Origin: an uncultured Erysipelotrichaceae bacterium | GTDB lineage: Bacteria; Bacillota_I; Bacilli_A; Erysipelotrichales; Erysipelotrichaceae | Assembly (NCBI GenBank): GCA_949289855.1 | Contig: CASEPS010000006.1 | Span: 1 to 61,559, forward strand | Direction of reading: 5' to 3' | Length of the DNA stretch: 61,559 nt | Notes under the pieces: generated by a model | What the model was told of the DNA's origin: nothing | What the model saw: the letters and a program-made list of their open reading frames with translations, nothing else | The model's database searches: none | Position numbers and translations under genes: made by a program | Shown: in pieces, positions 1 through 7,555 of the stretch | How positions within the stretch are numbered: position 1 is the stretch's first letter | How the letters are laid out: each line of letters starts with the position of its first letter

Positions 1-15
1 AAGCCTAACGCCCGA

Positions 16-48
16 CCTATCCGACACAATGCGCAAGTGCCGGATAGG
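16..48. repeat. 8-bp perfect inverted repeat at left edge
   Basis: CCTATCCG (16-23) and CGGATAGG (41-48) are perfect reverse complements separated by 17 nt. The repeat lies just upstream of a truncated acetyltransferase gene. It could be the end of a mobile element or a stem-loop. No T-tract follows it on the plus strand, so it is a poor terminator in that direction. Confidence 0.4.
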
Positions 49-98
49 AACGGCAAAATTTTTTACACTTCTATTACTTCTTTATCGCACATCAGTAA

Positions 99-374
99 AT
101 GCTCAGGGAATATAAAAAGAAACATGTTCCTGATGGAGAAATACGCTTTTTAGCAGCAAACCCGGATTTGGAGATTCGTGGTATTGGTACAATTCTGCTG
201 AAAGAACTGGAAAGAAGAGAACAGGGAAAAGAAATCTATTTGTTTACCGATGATCAGTGTACTTACCAGTTCTATGAACACAGAGGTTTTGAAAAAGCAG
301 GTGAAGAAGATATTATTCTGGAACTTGGTAACAAAATCCCACTAAAGTGTTTCTTGTACAGAAAAAGAGTATAA
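99..374 (+). pseudogene. GNAT-family acetyltransferase, 5'-truncated remnant
   Basis: The 91-residue reading frame begins inside a GNAT fold. It keeps a motif A region (residues about 14-40, with GIGTILLKELE matching the acetyl-CoA pyrophosphate-binding loop and helix) and the C-terminal part with YQFYEHRGFEKAG, the usual motif B. The N-terminal half found in normal GNATs (about 150-190 residues) is missing, and an in-frame stop lies directly before the ATG at 99. No Shine-Dalgarno sequence is evident. The stop codon (372-374) is 4 bp from the left end of the insertion sequence. I infer a non-functional fragment left by rearrangement; a minimal acetyltransferase is less likely. Confidence 0.65.
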
Positions 375-378
375 AATC

Positions 379-403
379 GGCTATGCCACACCATTAAACT
401 GTT
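379..403 (+). repeat. IS terminal inverted repeat, left
   Basis: This 25-bp end begins GGCTATGCCACACCA and differs from the right end at two positions. It overlaps the final codons of the transposase (FNGVA followed by stop). Confidence 0.85.
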
Positions 404-1463
404 CTGGGATATGGGCTACAGGCTTTGGCGTGAATTCGGGGTCCGTATAGTCTCTATATGCCTCTTGAATGTCGAATTCATTTCGTCTTGTGATAACAGT
501 CTTTTTGGGCATGGCTGCCAGCCACGCCTCTCTGACCTGGAATTGATTCGGACAGGTGTAATTTAAATGCTTTCTTAAAACAAACATGTTGAGATAACCT
601 TGAAGATGACGTGTTGAAATACCACGATACTTTGTCAGTGTTACTTCAAGTTCTGCGTGGATCTGGTTGATTGTATTGATGTTAAGACCATGGATACTGA
701 GATGGGTATCTGATTTGACGACCTCACTTGTACATCCCATTTCTTTAGCCAGACCTTCAATTCCCTGGATGCCATCACTGATGATAAGTGAACCTTCTTT
801 TACAATATTCTTCAGAACCGAACGATACATGTCGATTCTTTCTTTTCCAAAACCAGCTATCTTCAGTACAAGGTGATCTTCATCATCTATAGCACCAATA
901 ATGCAGGAGCTATGCCGGTTTTTGGAATGATTATGATTAGACTTACGTTTCTTTGATGTACGTGGTTTATTATCCTTATTTCCTTTAAAATTGATGGAAA
1001 TGTTCTTGGCATCTATCTGAATCTGATTATTAAGCTTTGTTTCCTGAAGATAACCAAGGGCATCGTAGAGCTTGTGACGCCAGAGAAGAGCAGTATTACG
1101 ATTAATGCCGACTATGGTGGCAGTCTTTCTGGAAGGCAGACCATTTATTTCACACTCAATGAATTTATTCCATTTCTGGATATCAAAATGTGAATAGAGG
1201 GCTGTGGTATCAGTAACCATCGAAAAAGAACGGCCACAGTGCTTACACATGAATTTCTGTGCTCCATTTTTCTGATGACCATTACGCTTATAGTCTTTAG
1301 AACCACAATAAGGGCAGCATTCATCTTTATTCGTCCAGACAGCAATCTGCTGTGACTGTTTATCGGGAATTGTATAGCGCATTGTCACGATAATCTCATA
1401 CAGTTCTTCCAGAAGATCAGGGCTTAAGGCTTTCAAATCATCCAATGTATAGTTTCTTTCCAT
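381..1463 (-). CDS. IS1595-family (ISXO2-like) transposase
   Basis: A 360-residue DDE-type transposase that cuts and joins the ends of its own element. Near the N-terminus there is a zinc ribbon (CPYCGSKDYKRNG...CKHCGRSFS, two CxxC knuckles), then a helix-turn-helix-like region (GLPSRKTATIVGINRNTAL), then the catalytic core with QIDAKN and IISDGIQG supplying likely catalytic aspartates, and a C-terminal segment (STRHLQGYLNMFVLRKHLN) typical of IS1595 enzymes. I chose the ATG at 1463 (MERNYTLDD) because AGGATGG precedes it; an upstream ATG at 1499 would add 12 residues. The frame is intact, so the element may still be active. Confidence 0.88.
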   Translation of the reverse strand: MERNYTLDDLKALSPDLLEELYEIIVTMRYTIPDKQSQQIAVWTNKDECCPYCGSKDYKRNGHQKNGAQKFMCKHCGRSFSMVTDTTALYSHFDIQKWNKFIECEINGLPSRKTATIVGINRNTALLWRHKLYDALGYLQETKLNNQIQIDAKNISINFKGNKDNKPRTSKKRKSNHNHSKNRHSSCIIGAIDDEDHLVLKIAGFGKERIDMYRSVLKNIVKEGSLIISDGIQGIEGLAKEMGCTSEVVKSDTHLSIHGLNINTINQIHAELEVTLTKYRGISTRHLQGYLNMFVLRKHLNYTCPNQFQVREAWLAAMPKKTVITRRNEFDIQEAYRDYTDPEFTPKPVAHIPEQFNGVA

Positions 1464-1508
1464 AGCTGTGTACCATCCTTGCCCATATTTTATCACCATA
1501 CATGCCGT

Positions 1509-1533
1509 AACAGTTTATTGGTGTGGCACAGCC
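1509..1533 (-). repeat. IS terminal inverted repeat, right
   Basis: Reverse complement of the left end with two mismatches (23 of 25). It lies upstream of the transposase start, where it would overlap the transposase promoter. Confidence 0.85.
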
Positions 1534-1559
1534 ATCTTACAAAACAGTGACAAACAGAG

Positions 1560-3995
1560 TTATTTCATCGTTTTTTTGAAAATTATGAAGAGGATAGTGC
1601 AATATAGAAGATATACGGCCAACAGAAACATAATCGGAAAATTTTGCAAACCAACAATTAAAGACAACCGTATCAAATCTGACAGATCGGAAAGCCGTAT
1701 AACCGAATAGTATCTGCTGACAAAAGATGAAACCAATAATAGTGCACCGATCACAAAAATAACAGGAAAGAGTAAATACATTTGATTAGCGTGGTACAGC
1801 TTCCTTAAAAGCTTCCTGTCTGTACCAAGGTTTTTCAACAGTGTAATTCTGTTTCTCTCTTTTTCAAAAAACAGAATTCTACTGCGGTAAATAATCACAG
1901 TTGCAGAAATGCATACCAGTACAGCTATCACCCCCAGTATTGTGCAATGATTCATCATCTGTTTCCATTTCGTTTCCTTATTCAATCTGACATTTTCAAA
2001 GTGAATTGTCTGATTGGTGGTGATAGCAGACATGATTTTGTCGGTTGTTTCATACGACATAGCATCGTTTCCATAAGCAATTACCATATTATACAAAGAA
2101 TTTTCTTTATCAAGAATTCTGTTATAGAAATCTTCAGACACAAGAATCACACTTTTGAAAGACAAACCCTCATTCAAGACTGAATATTTCGAATTATTTT
2201 TTACTTCGGGAATCAGTTGAACTGTTGTTTCAAAAGTCTTTTCATCATAGTACAATTCCACTTCACTGCCATCCTGAACATCAGGATAATATATTGTATC
2301 CTGATTTATGGTTTTCAGACTATCTTCACCAGGAAAAAATAGTGATGGAGTTCCATCTTCCAGATAATTGCTCGTAAAGGCAGACAGATGGCAAAGCACA
2401 ATCTTTCCTTCTTTGAATGCGGAAGGGTCCTGAATATATTGTGAAAAATCATCATAAATTGGAGAATCTTCCGGAAGAGAAATCACTTGGATGTCAATCC
2501 CATTTGGATTATATGTCTGATAGTTATATGCTAACGCATATGTACTATTTTCAAATCCATCATAGCGAAGAAATGCATTCAGTTCTGAACAATACAATAC
2601 TTCTTCAATTCCCCAGCATTCTTCAATTTCTTTGATTTCTTCTTTACCAAGTCCTGGAAACGGAGAACCGCTATACCAGCCATAATCGGCAGGTATTTCG
2701 GATACCTGACTTCGATAATACTTCACATCAAAGCCAATCGAATATAAGCAGAAAAACAAACTCACTGAAGATACAACAACTGTACACCATTGTACAATAT
2801 TGGTTTTTCTGTTTCTCTTATGGACAATGTGTAACAAAGCCTTCTGATCAAATACATCACAAGACTTTCTCTCTCGTATTTTTTGTTGCGGCATTGTTTT
2901 CTGCTGGTCATCAATAATGCCTATTCTGAACAAAATGGAAAGCTGGATTGTCTTTGCAAGGAGAACAACAGGCAATGGAACAACAATAGAAAGGAGATAT
3001 GGTAAAGGTGTTAACCTGAACTTCAAGAGATGATCAAAGAAGAAAAGCAGTACCAGGGAAATGATTGTAGAAATGACAATAGAACACACAGTGATGAAAA
3101 ACCATTGCTTCAATGTTTCTTTGTATTGCAGGGAACGCAATGACTTCCTGTCCATGCCAAGTGCCCTCAATACCCGCATTCTGTATTGTGCCTTGTGATA
3201 GCTGGTAATTTCCACAAAGACAAGAAACAAGATGGAAAAAGCAATCATTCCAATGATTAATCCACCATCCTCTGCCATATTTTCCAGCGAAAATCCTTCC
3301 TGCTCCAGATATGCATAGTCATTGAAGAGAACATCACTATCTTTTGTATCCAACAGATTGCTCAGCTCTTCCATTGCATTTGAATCCGGATAATCGCCAA
3401 TGAAAAACAGATGTGTCTGTTCAACCAGAGAAGAATTGTATGTAAAAGCTCCGCACAGCGGATAGCCATTACTCTTCCAGTTTGTGGTATAACTATCCAA
3501 AATCCCGCAAAGTACATATTCCTTCGTTTCACTTGTTCCATCTTCATGCAGAATGGTAAGTGTTACAGGTGAACCAATCTGATATGGAACATGCAAAAGA
3601 TCCATCAGCGCAAATTCCATGGCAATTTCAGTATCATTTTGTGGATAGTTACCTTCTTTGAATTGTAACTGTTCCAGTTGTTTGAACGAATTATCCACTG
3701 ATCCTATATAGCCATATGCAGTCGTTCCATCATTCGAAAGAACTGTTCCACCAATGTTCATTATCCCATAGGATTGAATAGAAAGATGGTCTTTAAAGCG
3801 TTCTTCAGCCGTTGGGGTGATATCAAATGCCACGCCATTATGAAAACCATAAATTGTACGGCGGACATAGTTTCTGTTTTCCTGCATACTGTCAGTTAAA
3901 AAACAGGAAAAGAAAAGGACAAAACAACAAATGGCAAGAGCTATACCAAATGCCTTTTCACGGAAGCACTTCTCAAGAATTCTGCCTGCTTTCAT
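1560..3995 (-). CDS. ABC transporter permease with two FtsX domains
   Basis: An 811-residue membrane protein with the layout of MacB/LolE-type or peptide-antibiotic exporter permeases. There is an N-terminal membrane helix (about residues 15-35), a large extracytoplasmic domain (to about 240), three helices forming the first FtsX domain, a second anchored half (helix near 400, extracytoplasmic domain to about 670) and three C-terminal helices. Such permeases work with a dimeric ATPase to move peptides, lipids or antibiotics without a classical substrate channel. The start at 3995 is preceded by GAGG at good spacing and overlaps the end of the ATPase gene. The neighbouring two-component system suggests induction by an envelope-active compound. 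Substrate unknown. Confidence 0.85.
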   Translation of the reverse strand: MKAGRILEKCFREKAFGIALAICCFVLFFSCFLTDSMQENRNYVRRTIYGFHNGVAFDITPTAEERFKDHLSIQSYGIMNIGGTVLSNDGTTAYGYIGSVDNSFKQLEQLQFKEGNYPQNDTEIAMEFALMDLLHVPYQIGSPVTLTILHEDGTSETKEYVLCGILDSYTTNWKSNGYPLCGAFTYNSSLVEQTHLFFIGDYPDSNAMEELSNLLDTKDSDVLFNDYAYLEQEGFSLENMAEDGGLIIGMIAFSILFLVFVEITSYHKAQYRMRVLRALGMDRKSLRSLQYKETLKQWFFITVCSIVISTIISLVLLFFFDHLLKFRLTPLPYLLSIVVPLPVVLLAKTIQLSILFRIGIIDDQQKTMPQQKIRERKSCDVFDQKALLHIVHKRNRKTNIVQWCTVVVSSVSLFFCLYSIGFDVKYYRSQVSEIPADYGWYSGSPFPGLGKEEIKEIEECWGIEEVLYCSELNAFLRYDGFENSTYALAYNYQTYNPNGIDIQVISLPEDSPIYDDFSQYIQDPSAFKEGKIVLCHLSAFTSNYLEDGTPSLFFPGEDSLKTINQDTIYYPDVQDGSEVELYYDEKTFETTVQLIPEVKNNSKYSVLNEGLSFKSVILVSEDFYNRILDKENSLYNMVIAYGNDAMSYETTDKIMSAITTNQTIHFENVRLNKETKWKQMMNHCTILGVIAVLVCISATVIIYRSRILFFEKERNRITLLKNLGTDRKLLRKLYHANQMYLLFPVIFVIGALLLVSSFVSRYYSVIRLSDLSDLIRLSLIVGLQNFPIMFLLAVYLLYCTILFIIFKKTMK

Positions 3996-4665
3996 ACCCA
4001 TTCCTCACAAGTCTTCCATCCTCTATCTGCAACATCACATCTGCACTTCTTGCAATATCAAGATCATGTGTCACAAGCAGTATCATCGGTCTGTATAAAT
4101 CCCTGATTCTCAACAGGAAATCCAGCACTGCCTCTCCTGTCTTCTTATCCAGATTACCTGTCGGTTCATCCGCAAAAAGACATGATGGCTTATTCATGAT
4201 TGCCCTGCCAATAGCAGTACGCTGCTGTTGTCCACCGGATAATTCAAACGGAAACCTGTTGGCAATATCTGTAATGGAAAGACTTTCCATCACTGCATCA
4301 CACCACTCCATATCCGGATCCTTTCCATCGAGCACAGCTGGTAACAATATATTTTCTTTCACTGTCAACTCTTCCAAAAGCCGGTAGTCTTGAAATATGA
4401 AGCCTGTATGCCTTCTTCTGTAACGCTCAAGCTGTCTCTGCTTCATTTGGGACAGAGCATACTTTCCATAATAGACTTCTCCCTGATCCGGCATCAGAAT
4501 GCCCGAAAGAAGATAGAGAAATGTACTTTTTCCGGAACCACTTCTGCCAATAATACTGTAAAATGTGCCAGGTTCAAATTGCGCAGTAATACCATTGACC
4601 GCATGGACAGCATTATTGCCAGAACCAAATGTCTTACAAAGATTCTCACAACGAATGGCTTTCAT
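3973..4665 (-). CDS. ABC transporter ATP-binding protein
   Basis: ATPase partner of the FtsX-type permease encoded next to it. The full set of nucleotide-binding motifs is visible (numbering from the upstream ATG at 4674): Walker A GRSGSGKS (about 43-50), signature LSGGQ (145-149), Walker B CLFADEP (165-171) and a switch histidine in LLVTHD. It belongs to the LolD/MacB/BceA class of about 225-230 residues. AGGAGG lies 9 nt before the ATG at 4665, whereas the upstream ATG at 4674 touches the ribosome-binding site, so the shorter form is preferred. Its 3' end overlaps the permease start by 23 bp, indicating translational coupling. Confidence 0.92.
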   Translation of the reverse strand: MKAIRCENLCKTFGSGNNAVHAVNGITAQFEPGTFYSIIGRSGSGKSTFLYLLSGILMPDQGEVYYGKYALSQMKQRQLERYRRRHTGFIFQDYRLLEELTVKENILLPAVLDGKDPDMEWCDAVMESLSITDIANRFPFELSGGQQQRTAIGRAIMNKPSCLFADEPTGNLDKKTGEAVLDFLLRIRDLYRPMILLVTHDLDIARSADVMLQIEDGRLVRNGYESRQNS

Positions 4666-4703
4666 CACGTTCATCCTCCTGTCATCATTCTACAAATACA
4701 ATC

Positions 4704-5810
4704 TTACAAATCTGTGACATCATACATACTGCTGTCCGTTGCCGGAAGAGAAAGTCTGAACAAAACACCTTCCCTGCTATTTTTTACGATAAGACTGCCA
4801 TGATGATCCAGAACAATACGCCTTGCCATATGCAGACCTATGCCATAATGATTATCCTTTGTACTGTAAAACCGTTCAAACAGATGATTCATAGTTTCCT
4901 GATCAATTGACACACCATGAGATAACAAAGAAAAAATAATCTTCCCATTTACTTTTTCTATATTGCAGGAAATATGAGATGCATCTGATTCAACGGCATT
5001 TTCCAAAAGCACCACGATTGCTTCTGTTATCCACACATCATCACACTTCACAAGAAACAATTTATCTGTTCCATGATGCATTATCAGTTTCTGCTTCACA
5101 AGACATAATGGTTCAATTTCACGTATTCCATCCAGTACAAGAAGAGAAAAATCCTGTAACGCATAATGATACCTCACCTTGTTTTCTGAAATCTGACGGT
5201 CTTTTAACAATAATGCAATCAGACGGGAAAGCAGATCCACTTCCCATTTTGCCTGATAGAGAGCAACTGACTCACCTTCTCCTTCCATTTCTTCAAGTGA
5301 AAGCTTTAATCCTGTAACAGGTGTTTTCAACTGGTGATACAAATTTTCTTCAAACCGGGAAACCTTCTTCCTTTCACTTTCAGCATCTTCCAACAGCAAT
5401 TGATTTTTATACGCATGAACTGCAGCTTCTTTTGCAAGTTCTGCAATTTTATTTTTCTCCTGTTTATGTTTCTCAAAAACAACAAAAGAAATTCCAACAT
5501 CCACTGCAGCAAAAAGAAGAACAAATGGCACAATTCTTCTTATAAACCTTGAAGCAAGATGTGCTTCGCCAGAATATCCATAACCGGATTCCACCATTTT
5601 TTCCTGTCCAATATCATAAAATGTATCACTTTGTTCATGCAGAAAAGTATGTACATCACCTGCGTCCGCATTCGTTATACCCGTATAGGAAACAAAGTCA
5701 TATGCATACTGGTTGACGGATGTATAGAAAAGCACACCAGACAAAATGATGTGACAGACAACTAAAACGAGAAGGAAAATCTTCCTGTTATACTTTCTGG
5801 TCACTTCCAT
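4704..5810 (-). CDS. sensor histidine kinase next to ABC exporter
   Basis: A 368-residue membrane kinase. Two membrane helices (about 10-30 and 93-113) bracket an extracytoplasmic loop of about 60 residues. A coiled linker leads to the dimerisation box FEENLYHQLKTP with the phospho-accepting His159, and an HATPase domain follows (N-box LENAVES, G-box YGIGLHMARRIV). It would phosphorylate the adjacent response regulator. The gene overlaps the regulator's 3' end by 10 bp and precedes the ABC genes, the usual arrangement for systems that sense antimicrobial peptides or envelope damage and induce an exporter. The ligand cannot be deduced. Confidence 0.9.
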   Translation of the reverse strand: MEVTRKYNRKIFLLVLVVCHIILSGVLFYTSVNQYAYDFVSYTGITNADAGDVHTFLHEQSDTFYDIGQEKMVESGYGYSGEAHLASRFIRRIVPFVLLFAAVDVGISFVVFEKHKQEKNKIAELAKEAAVHAYKNQLLLEDAESERKKVSRFEENLYHQLKTPVTGLKLSLEEMEGEGESVALYQAKWEVDLLSRLIALLLKDRQISENKVRYHYALQDFSLLVLDGIREIEPLCLVKQKLIMHHGTDKLFLVKCDDVWITEAIVVLLENAVESDASHISCNIEKVNGKIIFSLLSHGVSIDQETMNHLFERFYSTKDNHYGIGLHMARRIVLDHHGSLIVKNSREGVLFRLSLPATDSSMYDVTDL

Positions 5811-6484
5811 CTGTATCCCACCCCACTTACTGTTTCAATTGGACAATCCCTGTTATATTTCATCATCTTTTTTCTCAGGCGACTGATGTATACTGACAAC
5901 GTATTGTTTTCAACAAATGCATCATTTTTATCTGCAAGTGCATCGAGCAAAGTTTCACGAAGCACAAGACATCCTGCATTTGAAAGAAGTTTTTCGATAA
6001 TTGTAAAATCTACATTACTGACAGGTACAGGCTGATTTTGAAAAGAAAAGACATGATTTACAGTATCCAGAACCCAGTCATTTTTAGCATAATACCGGTG
6101 TTTTGTATTACTCAGGGAAGAATACCGCCTGATATGCGCAAGAATCCGTAACTTTAATGCGTGAATAGAAAAAGGTTTTGTCACATAGTCATCTCCTCCT
6201 GCCAATATACCTTTTTCCAGTGAAGCCTCATCATCTTTTACAGTGATAAAAATAATGGGAGCATCAGAGATTTCTCTGATCCTTACACACAGTGAAAAAC
6301 CATCTTCATCTTTCAGATTCACATCCAACAGGCAGAGATCAATTCCTTCATCAATTAAAAGAATAGCTTGATCTGCATCTTCTGCCGCTAACACTTCATA
6401 CTCATCACAAAGCATCCTGTACAGCGAAGACTGAATCACTTCATCATCATCCACAATCAATATTCTTTTCTTCATACGCATCAT
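5801..6484 (-). CDS. OmpR/PhoB-family response regulator
   Basis: A 227-residue regulator with a receiver domain (acidic pocket VDDDE, phospho-acceptor Asp54 in LCLLDVNLKDED, conserved lysine in YVTKPFS) and a C-terminal winged helix (about 130-227, ending YISRLRKKM...VSGVGYRWK). It is the first gene of a kinase-ATPase-permease cluster and probably activates it. No strong Shine-Dalgarno sequence precedes the ATGs at 6484/6481. The upstream 160 bp to the truncated toxin gene is AT-rich and should contain the promoter, but no site is clear enough to call. Confidence 0.92.
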   Translation of the reverse strand: MMRMKKRILIVDDDEVIQSSLYRMLCDEYEVLAAEDADQAILLIDEGIDLCLLDVNLKDEDGFSLCVRIREISDAPIIFITVKDDEASLEKGILAGGDDYVTKPFSIHALKLRILAHIRRYSSLSNTKHRYYAKNDWVLDTVNHVFSFQNQPVPVSNVDFTIIEKLLSNAGCLVLRETLLDALADKNDAFVENNTLSVYISRLRKKMMKYNRDCPIETVSGVGYRWK

Positions 6485-6645
6485 TTACTTTCTAAAAAAA
6501 CAACATTGACTTCCAGCACAATATGCCAACTATACGCCATAATACCAATTCAATTCTAAACTACTTCTGAAGATTTGTTTAGTATATGAAGTTCAGTTTG
6601 AAGTCTGTCTTCATTGTAAAACTCAATGCAAGTGAACTAATGCAA

Positions 6646-6831
6646 TTAAGACAAAATTGTTCCTTTAAATGAAATTGCATTTTTCCATGTAGAATGTTGA
6701 AATAGAAAATCCAGCATCAGGCAAACCCAGAAATCCTTTTCAACAATTGCATCATGAAGTCCTATTTTAGATGCAGTATTATGAAACAGTTCTTTCCGTT
6801 CATCAGATGGAAGTCTTGCAATTTCAATCAT
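6646..6831 (-). pseudogene. AbiEii-type toxin, 3'-truncated (61 residues)
   Basis: The product starts like an AbiEii/nucleotidyltransferase toxin (MIEIARLPSDERKELF, then IVEKDFWVCLMLDFLF). It stops exactly at the nucleotidyltransferase P-loop: the family expects a sequence like SFKGGTSLSK, but this one reads SFKGTILS followed by a stop. The catalytic strand and the rest of the roughly 250-300-residue toxin are missing, and no continuation was found in the 160 bp downstream. The start lies 4 bp after the antitoxin stop, as in intact abiE operons. I infer that the toxin is inactivated. Confidence 0.75.
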
Positions 6832-6835
6832 AGTC

Positions 6836-7444
6836 TTAATCCTCTTTACAAATCTTTTTAATGACTGCGTAAATCCAATGTGTTGCTTCAGTACCTTCTT
6901 CAAAAAGCAATTTCTTTTCCTCTTCATTCAGCCTGCGTGAAAGTACACTTATCGTCTTGTCATCAACATTTTCATTTCCAAGAGTTTTCAGAGCCTGAAT
7001 GACAAGAATTGTCTTTGGTGAAAGACCTGTAATCTCCTTATTAGTCCGGTGTTTGAATTCAATTTTTGTCTTATCCCATTTATACGATTTATACGGTCCA
7101 TCGCTGATATAAGACCACACAGCCGTTACCTGCGTAGACAGGCCCAGCATATTCAAAGCAGTATCACCACAAGGAGCTATCGTCCAATGAAAACATCTTG
7201 CGAGAGCTCTGGCAACAGCTTCAGGATCCGGTGCCAGTTGTTCCTCAAGAAGATAACTGAATTTCGGTTTGTCGTATACTCCACGAATGATGCGACGAAG
7301 AACTCCTTCCTGATTCAGACGATTGATACTCTGCTTGACCGTATTATTGTCCGCAATATCAGCAAAATCCGAATTGACAAAAACCGTTCCCTCTGGAGCA
7401 TTTAAAATCCGCTGACGGATTTGTTCTGTATACCCGTTATTCAT
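6836..7444 (-). CDS. AbiEi/DUF6088-family type IV antitoxin-like regulator
   Basis: A 202-residue protein with an N-terminal winged helix (about 1-60: TVFVNSDFADIADNNTVKQSINRLNQEGVLRRIIRGVY) and the C-terminal domain of AbiEi-like antitoxins (TIAPCGDTALNMLGLSTQ, then IEFKHRTNKEITGLSPKT). Known AbiEi proteins repress their own operon by binding inverted repeats and neutralise AbiEii without forming a stable complex. A perfect 10-bp inverted repeat flanks the -10 box upstream, fitting autorepression. The partner toxin is truncated, so this looks like an orphan antitoxin, kept either as a regulator or because it protects against related incoming AbiE systems. GGAGG precedes the ATG. Confidence 0.8.
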   Translation of the reverse strand: MNNGYTEQIRQRILNAPEGTVFVNSDFADIADNNTVKQSINRLNQEGVLRRIIRGVYDKPKFSYLLEEQLAPDPEAVARALARCFHWTIAPCGDTALNMLGLSTQVTAVWSYISDGPYKSYKWDKTKIEFKHRTNKEITGLSPKTILVIQALKTLGNENVDDKTISVLSRRLNEEEKKLLFEEGTEATHWIYAVIKKICKED

Positions 7445-7456
7445 ATTGGCAGCCTC

Positions 7457-7499
7457 CTTATGTAACTAATATTATATATATTTGGTTACATAAGTGCAA
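7457..7499 (-). promoter_or_regulatory. abiEi promoter with flanking 10-bp inverted-repeat operator
   Basis: On the minus strand, TTGCAC (7499-7494), a 17-bp spacer and TATAAT (7476-7471) form a sigma-A promoter. CTTATGTAAC (7457-7466) and GTTACATAAG (7485-7494) are perfect 10-bp inverted copies. One copy lies between the -35 and -10 boxes and the other between the -10 box and the ribosome-binding site. This is the expected layout for an antitoxin that represses its own promoter. Confidence 0.8.
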
Positions 7500-7511
7500 A
7501 CAACCAAGATA

Positions 7512-7542
7512 AGAAAAAAGACTTCCGCATAAGCAGAAGTCT
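7512..7542 (-). terminator. intrinsic terminator of ppdK
   Basis: Stem AGACTTC/GAAGTCT (7519-7525 and 7536-7542) with a 10-nt loop. On the minus strand it is followed by a T-rich run, 14 bp past the ppdK stop. Confidence 0.8.
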
Positions 7543-7555
7543 CATTGTGTAAAGC

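Larger units (their letters stand above)
379..1533. mobile_element. IS1595-family insertion sequence (1155 bp)
   Basis: The element is bounded by 25-bp inverted repeats (379-403 and 1509-1533) that match at 23 of 25 positions and start GGCTRTGCCACACCA. A single transposase fills the interior, and the left repeat contains its last codons and stop. No 8-bp target duplication is visible: outside left is ATAAAATC and outside right is ATCTTACA. Either one flank has been rearranged or the insertion is old. The right end lies 27 bp from the end of the ABC permease gene, so that gene is not interrupted. Confidence 0.85.

Noticed and set aside
1-98. Left-edge inverted repeat considered as an IS1595 end
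   Set aside because: It has no similarity to the 25-bp ends of the neighbouring element.
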